Assembly: GCA_017644045.1 (NCBI GenBank)
Contig: JAEPMI010000005.1
Location: forward strand, 124,001-188,000
From: Deltaproteobacteria bacterium
GTDB taxonomy: Bacteria > Myxococcota_A > Polyangia > Polyangiales > Houyiibacteriaceae
Direction: 5' to 3'
Length of the DNA stretch: 64,000 nucleotides
The notes beneath the pieces are model-generated. The model had not been told where the DNA came from. It searched no databases and saw only the letters and a list, made by a program, of their open reading frames with translations. The translations under genes and the position numbers were made by a program. Shown here piece by piece: positions 38,321-46,980 of this stretch. Position 1 is the stretch's first letter, and each line of letters opens with the position of its first letter.

Positions 38321-38993
38321 GCTCCTCTTCGCCACGGCTCTCCTGACCTTCGCCTCCACGGGCGTCGAAGCCCAGGCCGTGCGCGTGGAGGGCATCGCTG
38401 CCATCGTCGGCGCCCCCACCCCACGCGCGGGAGCGCAGGTGCTCCTGCTGAGCGACGTCGAGCTGCGGGCCCGGATGCGCCTGGCCGGTCAGAGGGAGGG
38501 CCCCATCGTGCTCGGCCCGCTCCCCCCTTCTCTGCTCGCGGCCACCCTGGACGAGCTCCTCGGCGAAGCGCTGATCGCGCGCGAGGCCGAGCGCGTGCAG
38601 CTCGCCTCTCCGACCGAGCGGGACCTGCGAGAGGAGCGACGGCGCCTCGAGTCGCTCGCCGGTGGGGAGTCGCGAATGCGCGACCTGCGAAACGCGCTGA
38701 GCGTGAGCGATGAAGAGATCGCCGCCATCGTCCGTCGACGGGCCACGGTGAAGGTCTTCCTCGAAGCAAACCTCCAAGGCGCCGCCACGATCGACGACGC
38801 GACCATCGACCGCGTCTTCGAGTCGGGCGAGCACCCCTTCCTCGGTCAGAGCCTCGAGGACGTGCGTGAGCCGATGCGGGTGTGGCTCGCGCGGCGGGCG
38901 CTGGACCGCTCCGTTCGTCGCTGGGTCGAGGTCCTTCGCGCCCGGACCGTCGTTCGCGTGCTAGCCCCCTACGCGGAGGCACGCGACGAATGA
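38307..38993 (+). CDS. Exported SurA-N-like protein without isomerase domain
   Basis: The 228-residue product has a signal peptide ending at about VEA-QA. The region after it (VRVEGIAAIVG..., LLLSDVELRARMRL, LLGEALIAREAERV, SPTERDLREERRRL) is the helical chaperone domain seen at the N-terminus of SurA/PpiC proteins. The parvulin isomerase domain that should follow is absent; only the helix that normally packs back on the N-domain seems to remain (PMRVWLARRALDRSVRRWVEVLR). It probably assists folding or transport of outer-membrane proteins. The start overlaps the preceding gene by 14 bp. Confidence 0.75.
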   Translation: MRRAELLFATALLTFASTGVEAQAVRVEGIAAIVGAPTPRAGAQVLLLSDVELRARMRLAGQREGPIVLGPLPPSLLAATLDELLGEALIAREAERVQLASPTERDLREERRRLESLAGGESRMRDLRNALSVSDEEIAAIVRRRATVKVFLEANLQGAATIDDATIDRVFESGEHPFLGQSLEDVREPMRVWLARRALDRSVRRWVEVLRARTVVRVLAPYAEARDE

Positions 38994-39271
38994 GCGAAGA
39001 GGCAGCGAAGAAGAAGGGCTCGAAGCTCGGGACCGTCCTGGGCTGGCTCGCCGGGGCGCTCGCCCTGCTGCTCGTGAACTTCTTCGCCTACCACTCCTAC
39101 GGCGATGGGTACCCAGTCGAGCCGACGAGCTTCGGCGCGGTCGTGGTGGGCGCGTTCGGCGGGATGGCCATCGCCGACCGCCTGGGGGCCCGCGCCCCGA
39201 AGATCTTGGGGCTGACCGTGGGGCTCCTCCTCGGAGCCGCGGCCCTCACCGCTTTCCTGGTGTTCAGCTAG
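38990..39271 (+). CDS. Small membrane protein, 93 aa
   Basis: The ATG shares bases with the stop of the SurA-like gene. After a basic N-terminus (AAKKKGSKLG) there are three hydrophobic stretches (about 13-33, 46-60, 70-92), the last ending at the C-terminus. The arrangement suggests a small inner-membrane protein with a cytoplasmic N-terminus. No family is recognised. It is the last gene of the glpK-led group and is followed by about 160 bp before the next gene. Confidence 0.75.
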   Translation: MSEEAAKKKGSKLGTVLGWLAGALALLLVNFFAYHSYGDGYPVEPTSFGAVVVGAFGGMAIADRLGARAPKILGLTVGLLLGAAALTAFLVFS

Positions 39272-39434
39272 AGACGAGCGGCTGCCAAGGAATTGGTGCC
39301 GGGCGGGGTCCCACCGGCACAATGGAACCCTCCAACGGTGGGTGTGACACGATTGCTCGGTTACGCCTCCACTGGCTCCCCGCGCGGGTGGGCCACCTCC
39401 CTGAGCCGTGCTAAGGGCGCACCCGAGGTCAATC

Positions 39435-40673
39435 TTGACGGACGAAGAACGAACCGACGACGAAGAGCGCGACGAGGAGTCCACGGACTCCGGGCTCGCG
39501 GCACTCACCCGGCCCTCTGCGGCCCCCGCCCCCGACGACGACGACGACGACGACGATGGGATGCTCGACTTGCGCGCCCTCGCCTCGTCGATGGCGCCGC
39601 CCGCGCCGGACGACGGCGAGGATGACGGCGACGCGAAGGTGTCGACCGCCCCTCCCGCGATGGAGGAGCCGGACGAGCCGAAGGCGAAGAAGAACGACGC
39701 GAAGTCGAGCGGCGATTCGAAGGCCAGCGGTGCCAAGGCCGCGAAGAAGCCCGAGAAGAGCGAGAAGAAGAGCGGCGCGGCTGCTGCGAGCGGAGCCTCC
39801 GCCGAGGACAGCGGCAAGGCTCCGGTCGCCCCGGTGGCCGACGAGCCTTCGGGCGGCGGCGGGAAGCTGCTGGTCGGACTCGTGGTCGTGGTGGCCATCG
39901 GCGCGATCGCCTTCGCGATGACCCGACAGGGCGGCGACGAAGAGCTGGTGGCCGAAGCGGGAACGGTCGACACCGCGCCCGCGGAGACCGGCTCCGCGGA
40001 GCCGGAGGAGACCGCCGAGACCGAGTCGGAGACCGAGGCCGAGGCCACGGAGACCGAAACGGAGACGGAAGCCGAGGCCACGGAGACCGAGACGGAGACC
40101 GAGGCGGTGGAGACCGAGACCGAAGCCACGGAGTCCGAGTCCGAGGGCCCCTCGACCGCGCGACGCCGCGGCGCGAGCAGCCCGTCGACCACGTCCACGT
40201 CCGCGATGACCGAGACGGCCAGCACCGCCACGATGGAAGCCGCCCCCGAGCCGGAAGCGACCATGGAAGCGGAGATGGAAGCCGAGCCCGAGACCGGGAT
40301 GCGGAGCGTCGAAGACCTCCTCGACCAGGCGATCGGCGGCAACGCACCGCCCACGATGGAGGCGGCTCCGGTCATGGAAGAGGCCCCCTCGAACCTGCCC
40401 GAGACGCCCAGCCGCGCCGCGGTGACCCGCGCGCTCGGTGGCCTGATGAGTCGGATGCGTCAGTGCGCCGGCGACCAGGTCGGCATCGCGACCGCCCGCA
40501 TCCGCGTGAGCAACGACGGTCAGGTGCAGACCGCAAACATCGGTGGCCGTCCCTTCGGAGGCACGCCGCAGGGTGACTGCATGGAGAACGTGGTGAAGAC
40601 CGCCCGCTTCCCCCGCTTCACCCGCACCCACTTCGACGTCACGTACCCCTTCTCGATCCGCCCGCTGAACTGA
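39435..40673 (+). CDS. AgmX/PglI C-terminal-domain membrane protein
   Basis: I prefer the TTG at 39435, with GAGG seven bases upstream, giving 412 residues; a GTG at 39408 is possible. The N-terminal 140 residues are acidic then Lys/Ala/Ser-rich (including a run of eight Asp) and cytoplasmic. One membrane helix follows (GGKLLVGLVVVVAIGAIAFAM cut short here). A Glu/Thr repeat region comes next, encoded by near-perfect GAG-ACC repeats at 40010-40145. The final 100 residues match the domain shared by myxobacterial AgmX/PglI proteins (MRQCAGDQVG, IRVSNDGQVQ, GDCMENVVKTARFPRF). Such domains are TonB-like and periplasmic, and in Myxococcus they occur in motility-related proteins. Confidence 0.75.
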   Translation: MTDEERTDDEERDEESTDSGLAALTRPSAAPAPDDDDDDDDGMLDLRALASSMAPPAPDDGEDDGDAKVSTAPPAMEEPDEPKAKKNDAKSSGDSKASGAKAAKKPEKSEKKSGAAAASGASAEDSGKAPVAPVADEPSGGGGKLLVGLVVVVAIGAIAFAMTRQGGDEELVAEAGTVDTAPAETGSAEPEETAETESETEAEATETETETEAEATETETETEAVETETEATESESEGPSTARRRGASSPSTTSTSAMTETASTATMEAAPEPEATMEAEMEAEPETGMRSVEDLLDQAIGGNAPPTMEAAPVMEEAPSNLPETPSRAAVTRALGGLMSRMRQCAGDQVGIATARIRVSNDGQVQTANIGGRPFGGTPQGDCMENVVKTARFPRFTRTHFDVTYPFSIRPLN

Positions 40674-40678
40674 GTTCA

Positions 40679-40703
40679 GGGGGGATTTTGAGAAAATCCC
40701 CCC
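40679..40703. terminator. Perfect 11-bp hairpin after the AgmX/PglI-type gene
   Basis: GGGGGGATTTT (40679-40689) pairs exactly with AAAATCCCCCC (40693-40703) around GAG, five bases beyond the stop codon. Placement and strength indicate a transcription terminator or mRNA end-stabiliser. No T-run follows. Confidence 0.65.
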
Positions 40704-40719
40704 GCTCGTCGCGAGTGAA

Positions 40720-40986
40720 TCGCTCCTCGCTCCCCCAAAAACCTGAAGGTCTCGCGGCGTCGCCGCTCGGTGCGTCCTCGCCCTTCGGGCTCGTCCTCCA
40801 AACCAACCCGAGTCGCTCCTCGCTCCCCCAAAAACCTGAAGGTCTCGCGGCAAAGCCGCTCCGTGCGTCCTCGCCCTTCGGGCTCGTCCTCCAAACCAAC
40901 CCGAGTCGCTCCTCGCTCTCCCAAAAACCTGAAGGTCTCGTGGCGTCGCCGCTCGGTGCGTCCTCGCCCTTCGGGCTCGTCCTCCA
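40720..40986. repeat. Three tandem copies of a 93-bp unit with internal hairpins
   Basis: Copies run 40720-40812, 40813-40905 and 40906-40986 (the last lacks 12 bp) and are over 90% identical. Each contains a GCGGC-NNN-GCCGC hairpin and a GCCC-TTC-GGGC hairpin. In the first hairpin the loop is GTC in copies 1 and 3 but AAA in copy 2, with the stem kept (one G-to-T change in copy 3). The period is divisible by three, so all frames are open and apparent proteins across it are not evidence of coding. It fills the whole 313-bp gap between two genes and ends directly at the next start codon. Confidence 0.9.
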
Positions 40987-41616
40987 TTGCCCCGATCCGC
41001 CCCCAGACTGGCCCCGCTCGTCCTCGCGCTGGTGCTCTGCGCCTGCGGGGGGTCGCAGACCACGGTCGAGAACGCGCCGCCTCCGGGGCCGGCGGCGATG
41101 CCCACCTCGCCCGACGAGCGCCACGCGGCGATGGCCGAGCTCGCCGGCGAGCTCTTCACCGCCATGGCCGAGGCCGACGCGGATCGCCTCCTGGTCCCGA
41201 TCGACGAGCTGACGCCGATCCTCGAGCCCGACGCGATCCAGCGGATCGAGGCGCTCCGGATGGCGATCCACGCTCGCGTGGAGCTCGACCCCGCCCGCCA
41301 TGGTGTCTTCGGCGAGACCGAGCTCTGGGGGCTCTGCGCCCTGGGCGCCCGGAACGAGCCGGCCAGCGGGCCCATCGGCCTCAGCGCCGAGGGCTGGATC
41401 ATCGAGCGGGCCATGATCGTCGGCAAACGCGCCGACGGCCGCCGATTGGGCGCTTGGTTCGAGGGCACCTTCGTCTACGCGGGCGGCCGGCTCCGGGCGA
41501 TCGATCTCCGCCGCGTCGAAGATCCGCGCTGGGAGCACTCGGATCTGGAGCTGGTGACCTGCGATATGCAGGTCGGCATGGGCGACCCACTAGATGTAGG
41601 TATGGTCACGGACTGA
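40987..41616 (+). CDS. Lipoprotein of unknown function, 209 aa
   Basis: The TTG at 40987 directly follows the last 93-bp repeat copy. The signal peptide has lipobox ALVLCAC (Cys about 20). The mature protein has a helical first half (ERHAAMAELAGELFTAMAEADADRLLVPIDEL) and a beta-type second half, which resembles small NTF2/SnoaL-like cone folds, but without sure motifs. It is likely anchored in the envelope. Because the repeat abuts the start, its promoter or leader may lie within the repeat array. Confidence 0.7.
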   Translation: MPRSAPRLAPLVLALVLCACGGSQTTVENAPPPGPAAMPTSPDERHAAMAELAGELFTAMAEADADRLLVPIDELTPILEPDAIQRIEALRMAIHARVELDPARHGVFGETELWGLCALGARNEPASGPIGLSAEGWIIERAMIVGKRADGRRLGAWFEGTFVYAGGRLRAIDLRRVEDPRWEHSDLELVTCDMQVGMGDPLDVGMVTD

Positions 41617-41796
41617 ACCCCACTTTCCGTGGCCCAACCGGTTGCACTCTTGATCCGCCCTCTGTAAGCCTCGATCAACAGTGGCGTTCGTGCCCCCAAG
41701 AGGGGATCACGGACGACACCAGGCATCAATTACGCCTGTAAGGGCCCGCAAATACTTCGTTTTGGGCGAAGGCGGCGCCATCGAGGAATCAGTCGG

Positions 41797-44700
41797 ATGA
41801 AGATCAAGAAGCTCGAGATCGTTGGCTTCAAGTCCTTCGTGGACAAGTCGGTGCTCCACTTCGATCACGACGTGACGGGCATCGTCGGGCCGAACGGCTG
41901 CGGAAAGTCGAACGTCGTCGACGCGATCAAGTGGGTCATGGGCGAGCAGTCGCCGAGCCGCCTCCGCGGCAAGGCGATGGACGACATCATCTTCGCCGGC
42001 TCGGAGACCCGCGGGCCCCACGGCTTCGCCGAGGTCCAGATCACCTTCGACAACTCGGACGGCCTGGCCCCGCCCGAGTACCGCGACTACTCCGAGATCG
42101 CCGTCGCTCGCCGCCTCGATCGCAGTGGGCGCAGCGACTACTTCATCAACCGGACCCCCGTCCGGCTGCTCGACGTCACCAACCTCTTCCTCGGCACCGG
42201 CGTCGGCCGCCGCGCCTACTCGATCATCGAGCAGGGCCGCATCGGCTACATCGTCTCGTCGAAGCCGGCCGATCGCCGCGGCATGATCGAAGAGGCGGCG
42301 GGCATCACGAAGTTCAAGGTCCGCAAGGCCGCCGCCGAGCGGAAGATGGGCCACACCCGCGACAACCTGCTGCGCGTGGGCGACATCCTCGGCGAGCTCG
42401 AACGGAACCTCGCCTCGCTGAAGCGGCAAGCGCAGAAGGCCGAGCGCTACAAGCGCTACCGCGACGAGGTCCGCGACCTCGAGCTCTGGATCGCGTCGTT
42501 CCGCTACCTCGAGCTCTTCGGTGAGACGAGGATCGTGCGCACGCGCCTCGAGACCGAGAGCGCCGCGTCCGAGGGCTCGCGCCTCGCCCTTCGCGTGAAG
42601 GAGGCCGAGCTCGAGGCCGAGCGTGCTGACACCGATCGGCTCGGCGCCGAGGTCGAGCGCTCGCAGAACCGGGCCTACGAGCTCGACAACGAGGTCCGCC
42701 TCTACGAGGGGCAGATCCAGCAGCAGCTCGATCGCCTCCGCGCCCTCCGCGAGAAGGAGCAGCTGGCGGAGCGCGAGCTCGGCGAGCTCATCGGCCAGCG
42801 CGAGGCGCTCGCCAAGGAGCACCAGGGACTGGCCGCGGCCCTCCAGGACCTCGAGGCCGCCGAGGCCGAGGCCGAGCAGATCTTCGCGCGCGAGTCGAAG
42901 GAGCTCGAGCGTCGGCGTCTCGCGGTGGCCGAGGCCGAGCGCGCCGTGTCGAACGCCCGTGGGCGCGTCGGCGATGCCGAGAAGCGGATCGCGCGCGCCG
43001 AGGCCGTGCTCGCCAGCTTCGAGAAGCGGCGCCAGGAGGGCCACGAGCGGCTCGAGCGGATGCGCGCCGAGAAGGACGCGCTCGCGCAGCGCGCCGCCGA
43101 GCAGGAGCAGCAGGCCGAAGAGCTCGCCGCCCGGCTCGAGGGCCTGAAGAGCGGCCGCGAGCAGACGGCGGCCAAGAAGGACGAGATCGAGCGCGAGCTC
43201 CGCGAGCTCCGCGACCAGATCCGCGGCTCCGACGAAGAGGTCGAGCGACTCCGCGAGGAGAGCGCCACCAAGCGCTCGCGCCTCCGTTCGCTCCGCGAGC
43301 TCCAGCAGAAGTTCGAGGGTGTCGGCGCCGGCGTCCGCGCGCTGATGACCCGCTACGCGAGCGACGACGAGGCCCGCGCGAGCAAGGGTGTCGTCGGCCT
43401 GGTCGCCGACCGCATCCAGTGCCCGCCGGAGCTCACCCAGGCGCTCGCGGGCGCGCTCGGCGAGCGCCTCCAGGAGGTCGTGGTCGAGCGGATGGACGAT
43501 GGGCTGAAGGCCCTCGACTGGCTCCGGGCCGAGGGCCTGGGCCGAGCGACGCTCTGGCCGCGGCGACCGCGCCGCGTCGTGCAGGCGCGCCCGCCGGTGA
43601 ACGGCGAAGGCGTGGTCGGCTGGCTCAGCGATCTGGTGCGCTCGGCGCCAGAGGACGAGGCGCTGGTCCGCGCGCTGGTCGGTGACGTGCTGGTGGTCGA
43701 AGACCTCGCGGCCGCCCTGCGGCTCCAGCGCGACGGAGTCGACGCGCAGCTCGTGACCCGCGAGGGCGAGCACGTGTCGGCGCTCGGTGCGCTGACCGGC
43801 GGTGCCGGCGACGAGAGCGCCTCGCACCTGCTCGACATGAAGCGCGAGATCCGCGAGCTCGAGGGCGTGGTCGGCACGCTCACCCAGCAGCTCGAGGCCG
43901 CGGTGCAGCGTCACAACGAGCTCCGCCGGGGCATCGCCCAGCGACAGGCCGCGATCGACTCCGCGCGCACGCAAGCCCACGACGCGGAGATCGCGATCGT
44001 GAAGGCCGACAAGGACGTCCGCCGCCTCCAGGCCGAGGCGACCGAGTCCATGCGTCGCTCCGAGGTCATGGGCTCGGAGATCGCCAACCTGATGCAGGCC
44101 CTCTCCGATGCGTCGGACGAGGAGACCGCCGCGCAGGAGGAGATCGAGTCCGCGCGCAAGAGCCGCGACACCGCGAGCCAGGAGCTCGACGCCGCCAGCG
44201 GCATTCACGACGAGCGCATGCGCGCGGTCGAAGAGCAGTCCCGGGCCGTCACCGAGGTGCGGGTCCGCGCCGCTCAGGCGCGCGAGCGTGCCGAGAGCGA
44301 CCGCACGGCGCTCGGCCGCCTCGAGCGCAGCATCGAAGAGCTCGACCAGCGCGAGCAGCGCCTCCGCGGCGACGTGGAAGAGGGCGCGAAGGAGCAGGGC
44401 CGTCTGTCGGCGGAGCTCCTCTTCAGCCGCGAGAAGCTCCACCTCACGGTGGACTCGGCGATGAAGGCACACGAAGCGCTCGGTGCCTGCCGGGCGCGCC
44501 ACGACGCCGCGCGCCACGCGCTCGGCGAGCGCGAGGTCGGGTTGAAGCAGCTCCGCGCGAAGCTCGAGATCGTCGGCACCGAGGTCAACAAGCTGACCCT
44601 CCGCGATCGCGAGCTCTCGATGGAGCTCGAGCACCTGCTCGAGTCGATCGACGAGCGGCACCGCGTCGACGTTCGCAAGATCCTCACCGACTACCACGCC

Positions 44701-45405
44701 CGCCCGCTGCCCGATCGCGAGCAACGCGAGCGCGCCAGCGAGCTGCTCCGACTCATCGAGCGGATGGGTGAGATCAACCTGATGGCGATCGAGGAGTACG
44801 AGGAGAAGGCGGAGCGCTTCGAGAAGCTCGACGCGCAGCGCAAGGACCTCGAGGAGGCGCTCAAGACCCTCGAGCGGGCCATCCGCGAGATGAACCGCGA
44901 GAGCCGGCGCATGTTCAAGGACGCCTTCATCGCGGTGAACGAGCGCTTCAAGCTGCTCTTCCCGATCCTCTTCCGCGGCGGCAAGGCGGAGCTGAAGCTC
45001 TCGGACCCGAACGACCTGCTCGGCAGCGGCGTGGAGATCATCGCGCAGCCGCCTGGCAAGAAGCTCGGCTCGCTCGAGCTGATGAGTGGTGGCGAGAAGG
45101 CGCTGACGGCGGTCGCCATGATCTTCGCCATCTTCCAGTACAAGCCGAGCCCCTTCTGTCTCCTCGACGAGGTCGACGCCCCGCTCGACGAGGCCAACAT
45201 CAGCCGCTTCGCCCAGGCGATCCGTCAGATGACCGACCGCAGCCAGTTCATCGTCATCACGCACTCGAAGCGCACGATGGAGTTCACCGACGTGCTCTAC
45301 GGCGTGACGATGGAAGAGCCGGGCATCTCGAAGCTCGTGGCCGTCGAGCTCCGCGGCGACAACCGCCCCGTGGCCGGCGACGACCGCGAATCCGCGGTGG
45401 CGTAG
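41797..45405 (+). CDS. smc: Chromosome segregation ATPase SMC
   Basis: The 1202-residue protein has the complete SMC layout. An N-terminal head has the Walker A motif GPNGCGKSN (32-40). Coiled coil occupies about 170-500, the hinge about 510-670 (ELTQALAGALGERLQEVVVERM), and a second coiled coil about 680-1030. The C-terminal head has the signature LMSGGEKAL (from 1095) and Walker B FCLLDEVDAPLDE (about 1119). With ScpA and ScpB, not in this window, it condenses and segregates origins. A GAGGAA ribosome-binding site precedes the ATG. A 180-bp gap upstream likely holds the promoter. The G-rich inverted repeat follows the stop. Confidence 0.97.
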   Translation: MKIKKLEIVGFKSFVDKSVLHFDHDVTGIVGPNGCGKSNVVDAIKWVMGEQSPSRLRGKAMDDIIFAGSETRGPHGFAEVQITFDNSDGLAPPEYRDYSEIAVARRLDRSGRSDYFINRTPVRLLDVTNLFLGTGVGRRAYSIIEQGRIGYIVSSKPADRRGMIEEAAGITKFKVRKAAAERKMGHTRDNLLRVGDILGELERNLASLKRQAQKAERYKRYRDEVRDLELWIASFRYLELFGETRIVRTRLETESAASEGSRLALRVKEAELEAERADTDRLGAEVERSQNRAYELDNEVRLYEGQIQQQLDRLRALREKEQLAERELGELIGQREALAKEHQGLAAALQDLEAAEAEAEQIFARESKELERRRLAVAEAERAVSNARGRVGDAEKRIARAEAVLASFEKRRQEGHERLERMRAEKDALAQRAAEQEQQAEELAARLEGLKSGREQTAAKKDEIERELRELRDQIRGSDEEVERLREESATKRSRLRSLRELQQKFEGVGAGVRALMTRYASDDEARASKGVVGLVADRIQCPPELTQALAGALGERLQEVVVERMDDGLKALDWLRAEGLGRATLWPRRPRRVVQARPPVNGEGVVGWLSDLVRSAPEDEALVRALVGDVLVVEDLAAALRLQRDGVDAQLVTREGEHVSALGALTGGAGDESASHLLDMKREIRELEGVVGTLTQQLEAAVQRHNELRRGIAQRQAAIDSARTQAHDAEIAIVKADKDVRRLQAEATESMRRSEVMGSEIANLMQALSDASDEETAAQEEIESARKSRDTASQELDAASGIHDERMRAVEEQSRAVTEVRVRAAQARERAESDRTALGRLERSIEELDQREQRLRGDVEEGAKEQGRLSAELLFSREKLHLTVDSAMKAHEALGACRARHDAARHALGEREVGLKQLRAKLEIVGTEVNKLTLRDRELSMELEHLLESIDERHRVDVRKILTDYHARPLPDREQRERASELLRLIERMGEINLMAIEEYEEKAERFEKLDAQRKDLEEALKTLERAIREMNRESRRMFKDAFIAVNERFKLLFPILFRGGKAELKLSDPNDLLGSGVEIIAQPPGKKLGSLELMSGGEKALTAVAMIFAIFQYKPSPFCLLDEVDAPLDEANISRFAQAIRQMTDRSQFIVITHSKRTMEFTDVLYGVTMEEPGISKLVAVELRGDNRPVAGDDRESAVA

Positions 45406-45408
45406 CCA

Positions 45409-45535
45409 CCCCTCACCCTGGCCCTCGCCCTCACCCTCACCCTTCGTTTGGGGTGGGGGTGATGCGCTTGTGGGGCCGGCCTGAGGTCTACCGGTCTCGA
45501 AGAAGGGTGAGGGTCAGGGTGAGGGTGAGGGCCCT
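45409..45535. repeat. CCCTCA/TGAGGG hexamer inverted repeat with G-quadruplex potential
   Basis: The left arm at 45409-45447 is a CCCTCA hexamer series. The right arm at 45501-45535 contains five GGG tracts with three-base spacers (45505-45531), complementary to the left arm. It lies between the convergent smc and NtrC-type regulator genes, and a related copy follows the giant TPR gene at 34.7 kb. Likely roles are bidirectional termination or a structural boundary. Confidence 0.75.
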
Positions 45536-45551
45536 CGCTTCGCTCGGGTGG

Positions 45552-46910
45552 TCACTTCAGGCCGTAGTCCTTGATCTTGTAGAGCAGCGCCCGGTGGCTG
45601 AGCTCCAGCAGCTTGGCCGCCTGGGTGCGGTTGCCCTCGGTCTTCTCGAGAGCGCGGGCGATGAGCGTCTTCTCCATGAAGCGTTGCATCTTCTTGATGG
45701 AGAGCTCGTCGCTCGCGAGGATGATCTTCGAGGGGTCGACCGGGTCGAGGAGCTTCGGCGGTAGGTCGCCGGTGGTGATGCGCTTGCCCTCGCAGAGGAC
45801 GACCGCGCGCTCGATCACGTTCTCGAGCTCCCGGACGTTGCCCGGCCATGGATAGCCCAGCAGCACCTTCTGGGTCGCCGCGTCGACGCCCTCGACCTCG
45901 GTGCCGAGCTTGGCGTTGTTCTTCTCGAGAAAGCGCTCGATGAGGAGCGGGATGTCCTCGGGCCGCTCGCGGAGCGGGGGCACCACGATCTGGAGCACGT
46001 CGAGGCGGTAGTAGAGATCCTCGCGGAAGGTCCCGGCGTCGACCTCCTGCTCGAGATCGCGCACGGTGGCGGCGATCACGCGGACGTCGACGGTCTTGTC
46101 CTTCGTGTCACCGAGCGGCCGGATGGTGCTCTCCTGAAGCGCGCGCAGGAGCTTCACCTGCAGCGCCAGCGGGAGCTCGCCGAGCTCGTCGAGGAAGAGC
46201 GTGCCGCCGTCGGCGACCTCGAAGAGCCCCAACTTGTCCGAGTGGGCGTCGGTGAACGCGCCGCGCTTGTGCCCGAAGAGCTCGGACTCGAGCAGCGCTT
46301 CGGGGATGGCGCCGCAGTTCACCGGCACGAAGGGCTTGGCCTTGCGGTCGGAGCGGTCGTGGAGCGCGCGCGCGACGAGCTCCTTGCCGGTGCCGCTCTC
46401 GCCCCGGACCAGCACGGTGGTCGAGAAGCCGGCGACCTTCTCGATCATCCGGAAGATGGTCCGCATCGGCTCGCTCGCGCCGATCATCTCCCCGAAGCGC
46501 GCCCGCTCGGCCGCCTCGGCCCGCAGCCGCGCGTTCTCCTTGCGGAGCGACTCCCGCTCCTCGGCCTTCCGCAGCGCGAGGAGCACCTCGTCCTGCTTGA
46601 AGGGCTTCGACACGTAGTCGTAGGCGCCGGCCTTCATCGCTTCGATCGCCAGGTCGACCGACCCGAAGGCGCTCATCACGATCACGGTCCCTTCGAAGCC
46701 GCGCTCGTCGAGGGTCTTGCAGAGCTCGATGCCGCTCATCCCCGGCATCCGGACATCGGCGAGCACGAAGTCCGCGGGCTCCGCCTCGAGCGCCTCGAGC
46801 GCCTCCTCGGCGCTCCCCGCGGTCCGCACCCGATAGCCGTGCTTCTTCAGGAGGGTCTCGAGGACCAGCCGGATGTTCTCCTCGTCATCGACGACCAACG
46901 CCCGCGTCAC
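45552..46910 (-). CDS. NtrC-family sigma-54-dependent response regulator
   Basis: The 452-residue protein has a receiver domain (phospho-acceptor Asp52 in LADVRMPG, Lys102 in VSKPF). The sigma-54 AAA+ domain has Walker A GESGTGKE (170-177), the sigma-54 contact loop GAFTDA (217-222), and Walker B GGTLFLDEL. A Fis-type helix-turn-helix lies at the C-terminus (NRTQAAKLLELSHRALLYKIKDYGL). It should activate sigma-54 promoters on phosphorylation. The usual contact loop is GAFTGA; here the fifth residue is Asp, a variant worth noting. No sensor kinase is adjacent. Such orphan regulators are numerous in myxobacteria. Confidence 0.93.
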   Translation of the reverse strand: MTRALVVDDEENIRLVLETLLKKHGYRVRTAGSAEEALEALEAEPADFVLADVRMPGMSGIELCKTLDERGFEGTVIVMSAFGSVDLAIEAMKAGAYDYVSKPFKQDEVLLALRKAEERESLRKENARLRAEAAERARFGEMIGASEPMRTIFRMIEKVAGFSTTVLVRGESGTGKELVARALHDRSDRKAKPFVPVNCGAIPEALLESELFGHKRGAFTDAHSDKLGLFEVADGGTLFLDELGELPLALQVKLLRALQESTIRPLGDTKDKTVDVRVIAATVRDLEQEVDAGTFREDLYYRLDVLQIVVPPLRERPEDIPLLIERFLEKNNAKLGTEVEGVDAATQKVLLGYPWPGNVRELENVIERAVVLCEGKRITTGDLPPKLLDPVDPSKIILASDELSIKKMQRFMEKTLIARALEKTEGNRTQAAKLLELSHRALLYKIKDYGLK

Positions 46911-46980
46911 CCGCGCAGCCTACCACCGCCACGCCAACCGCCCCCCCCTTCCCCCACTCGTAGCCCAGTCGACCCACTAG

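Noticed and set aside
40720-40986. CRISPR array
   Set aside because: The 93-bp units are contiguous and nearly identical, with no unique spacers, and no cas genes are nearby.
40676-40987. A minus-strand peptide made of three 31-residue repeats across the 93-bp units
   Set aside because: The period is a multiple of three, so all frames are open. The hairpin pattern argues for structure, and no ribosome-binding site or family supports the peptide. It is kept only as an alternative in the findings.
41707-45264. A 1185-codon open frame antisense to smc
   Set aside because: The SMC protein on the plus strand has every catalytic motif. The antisense translation is a composition artefact of high GC.
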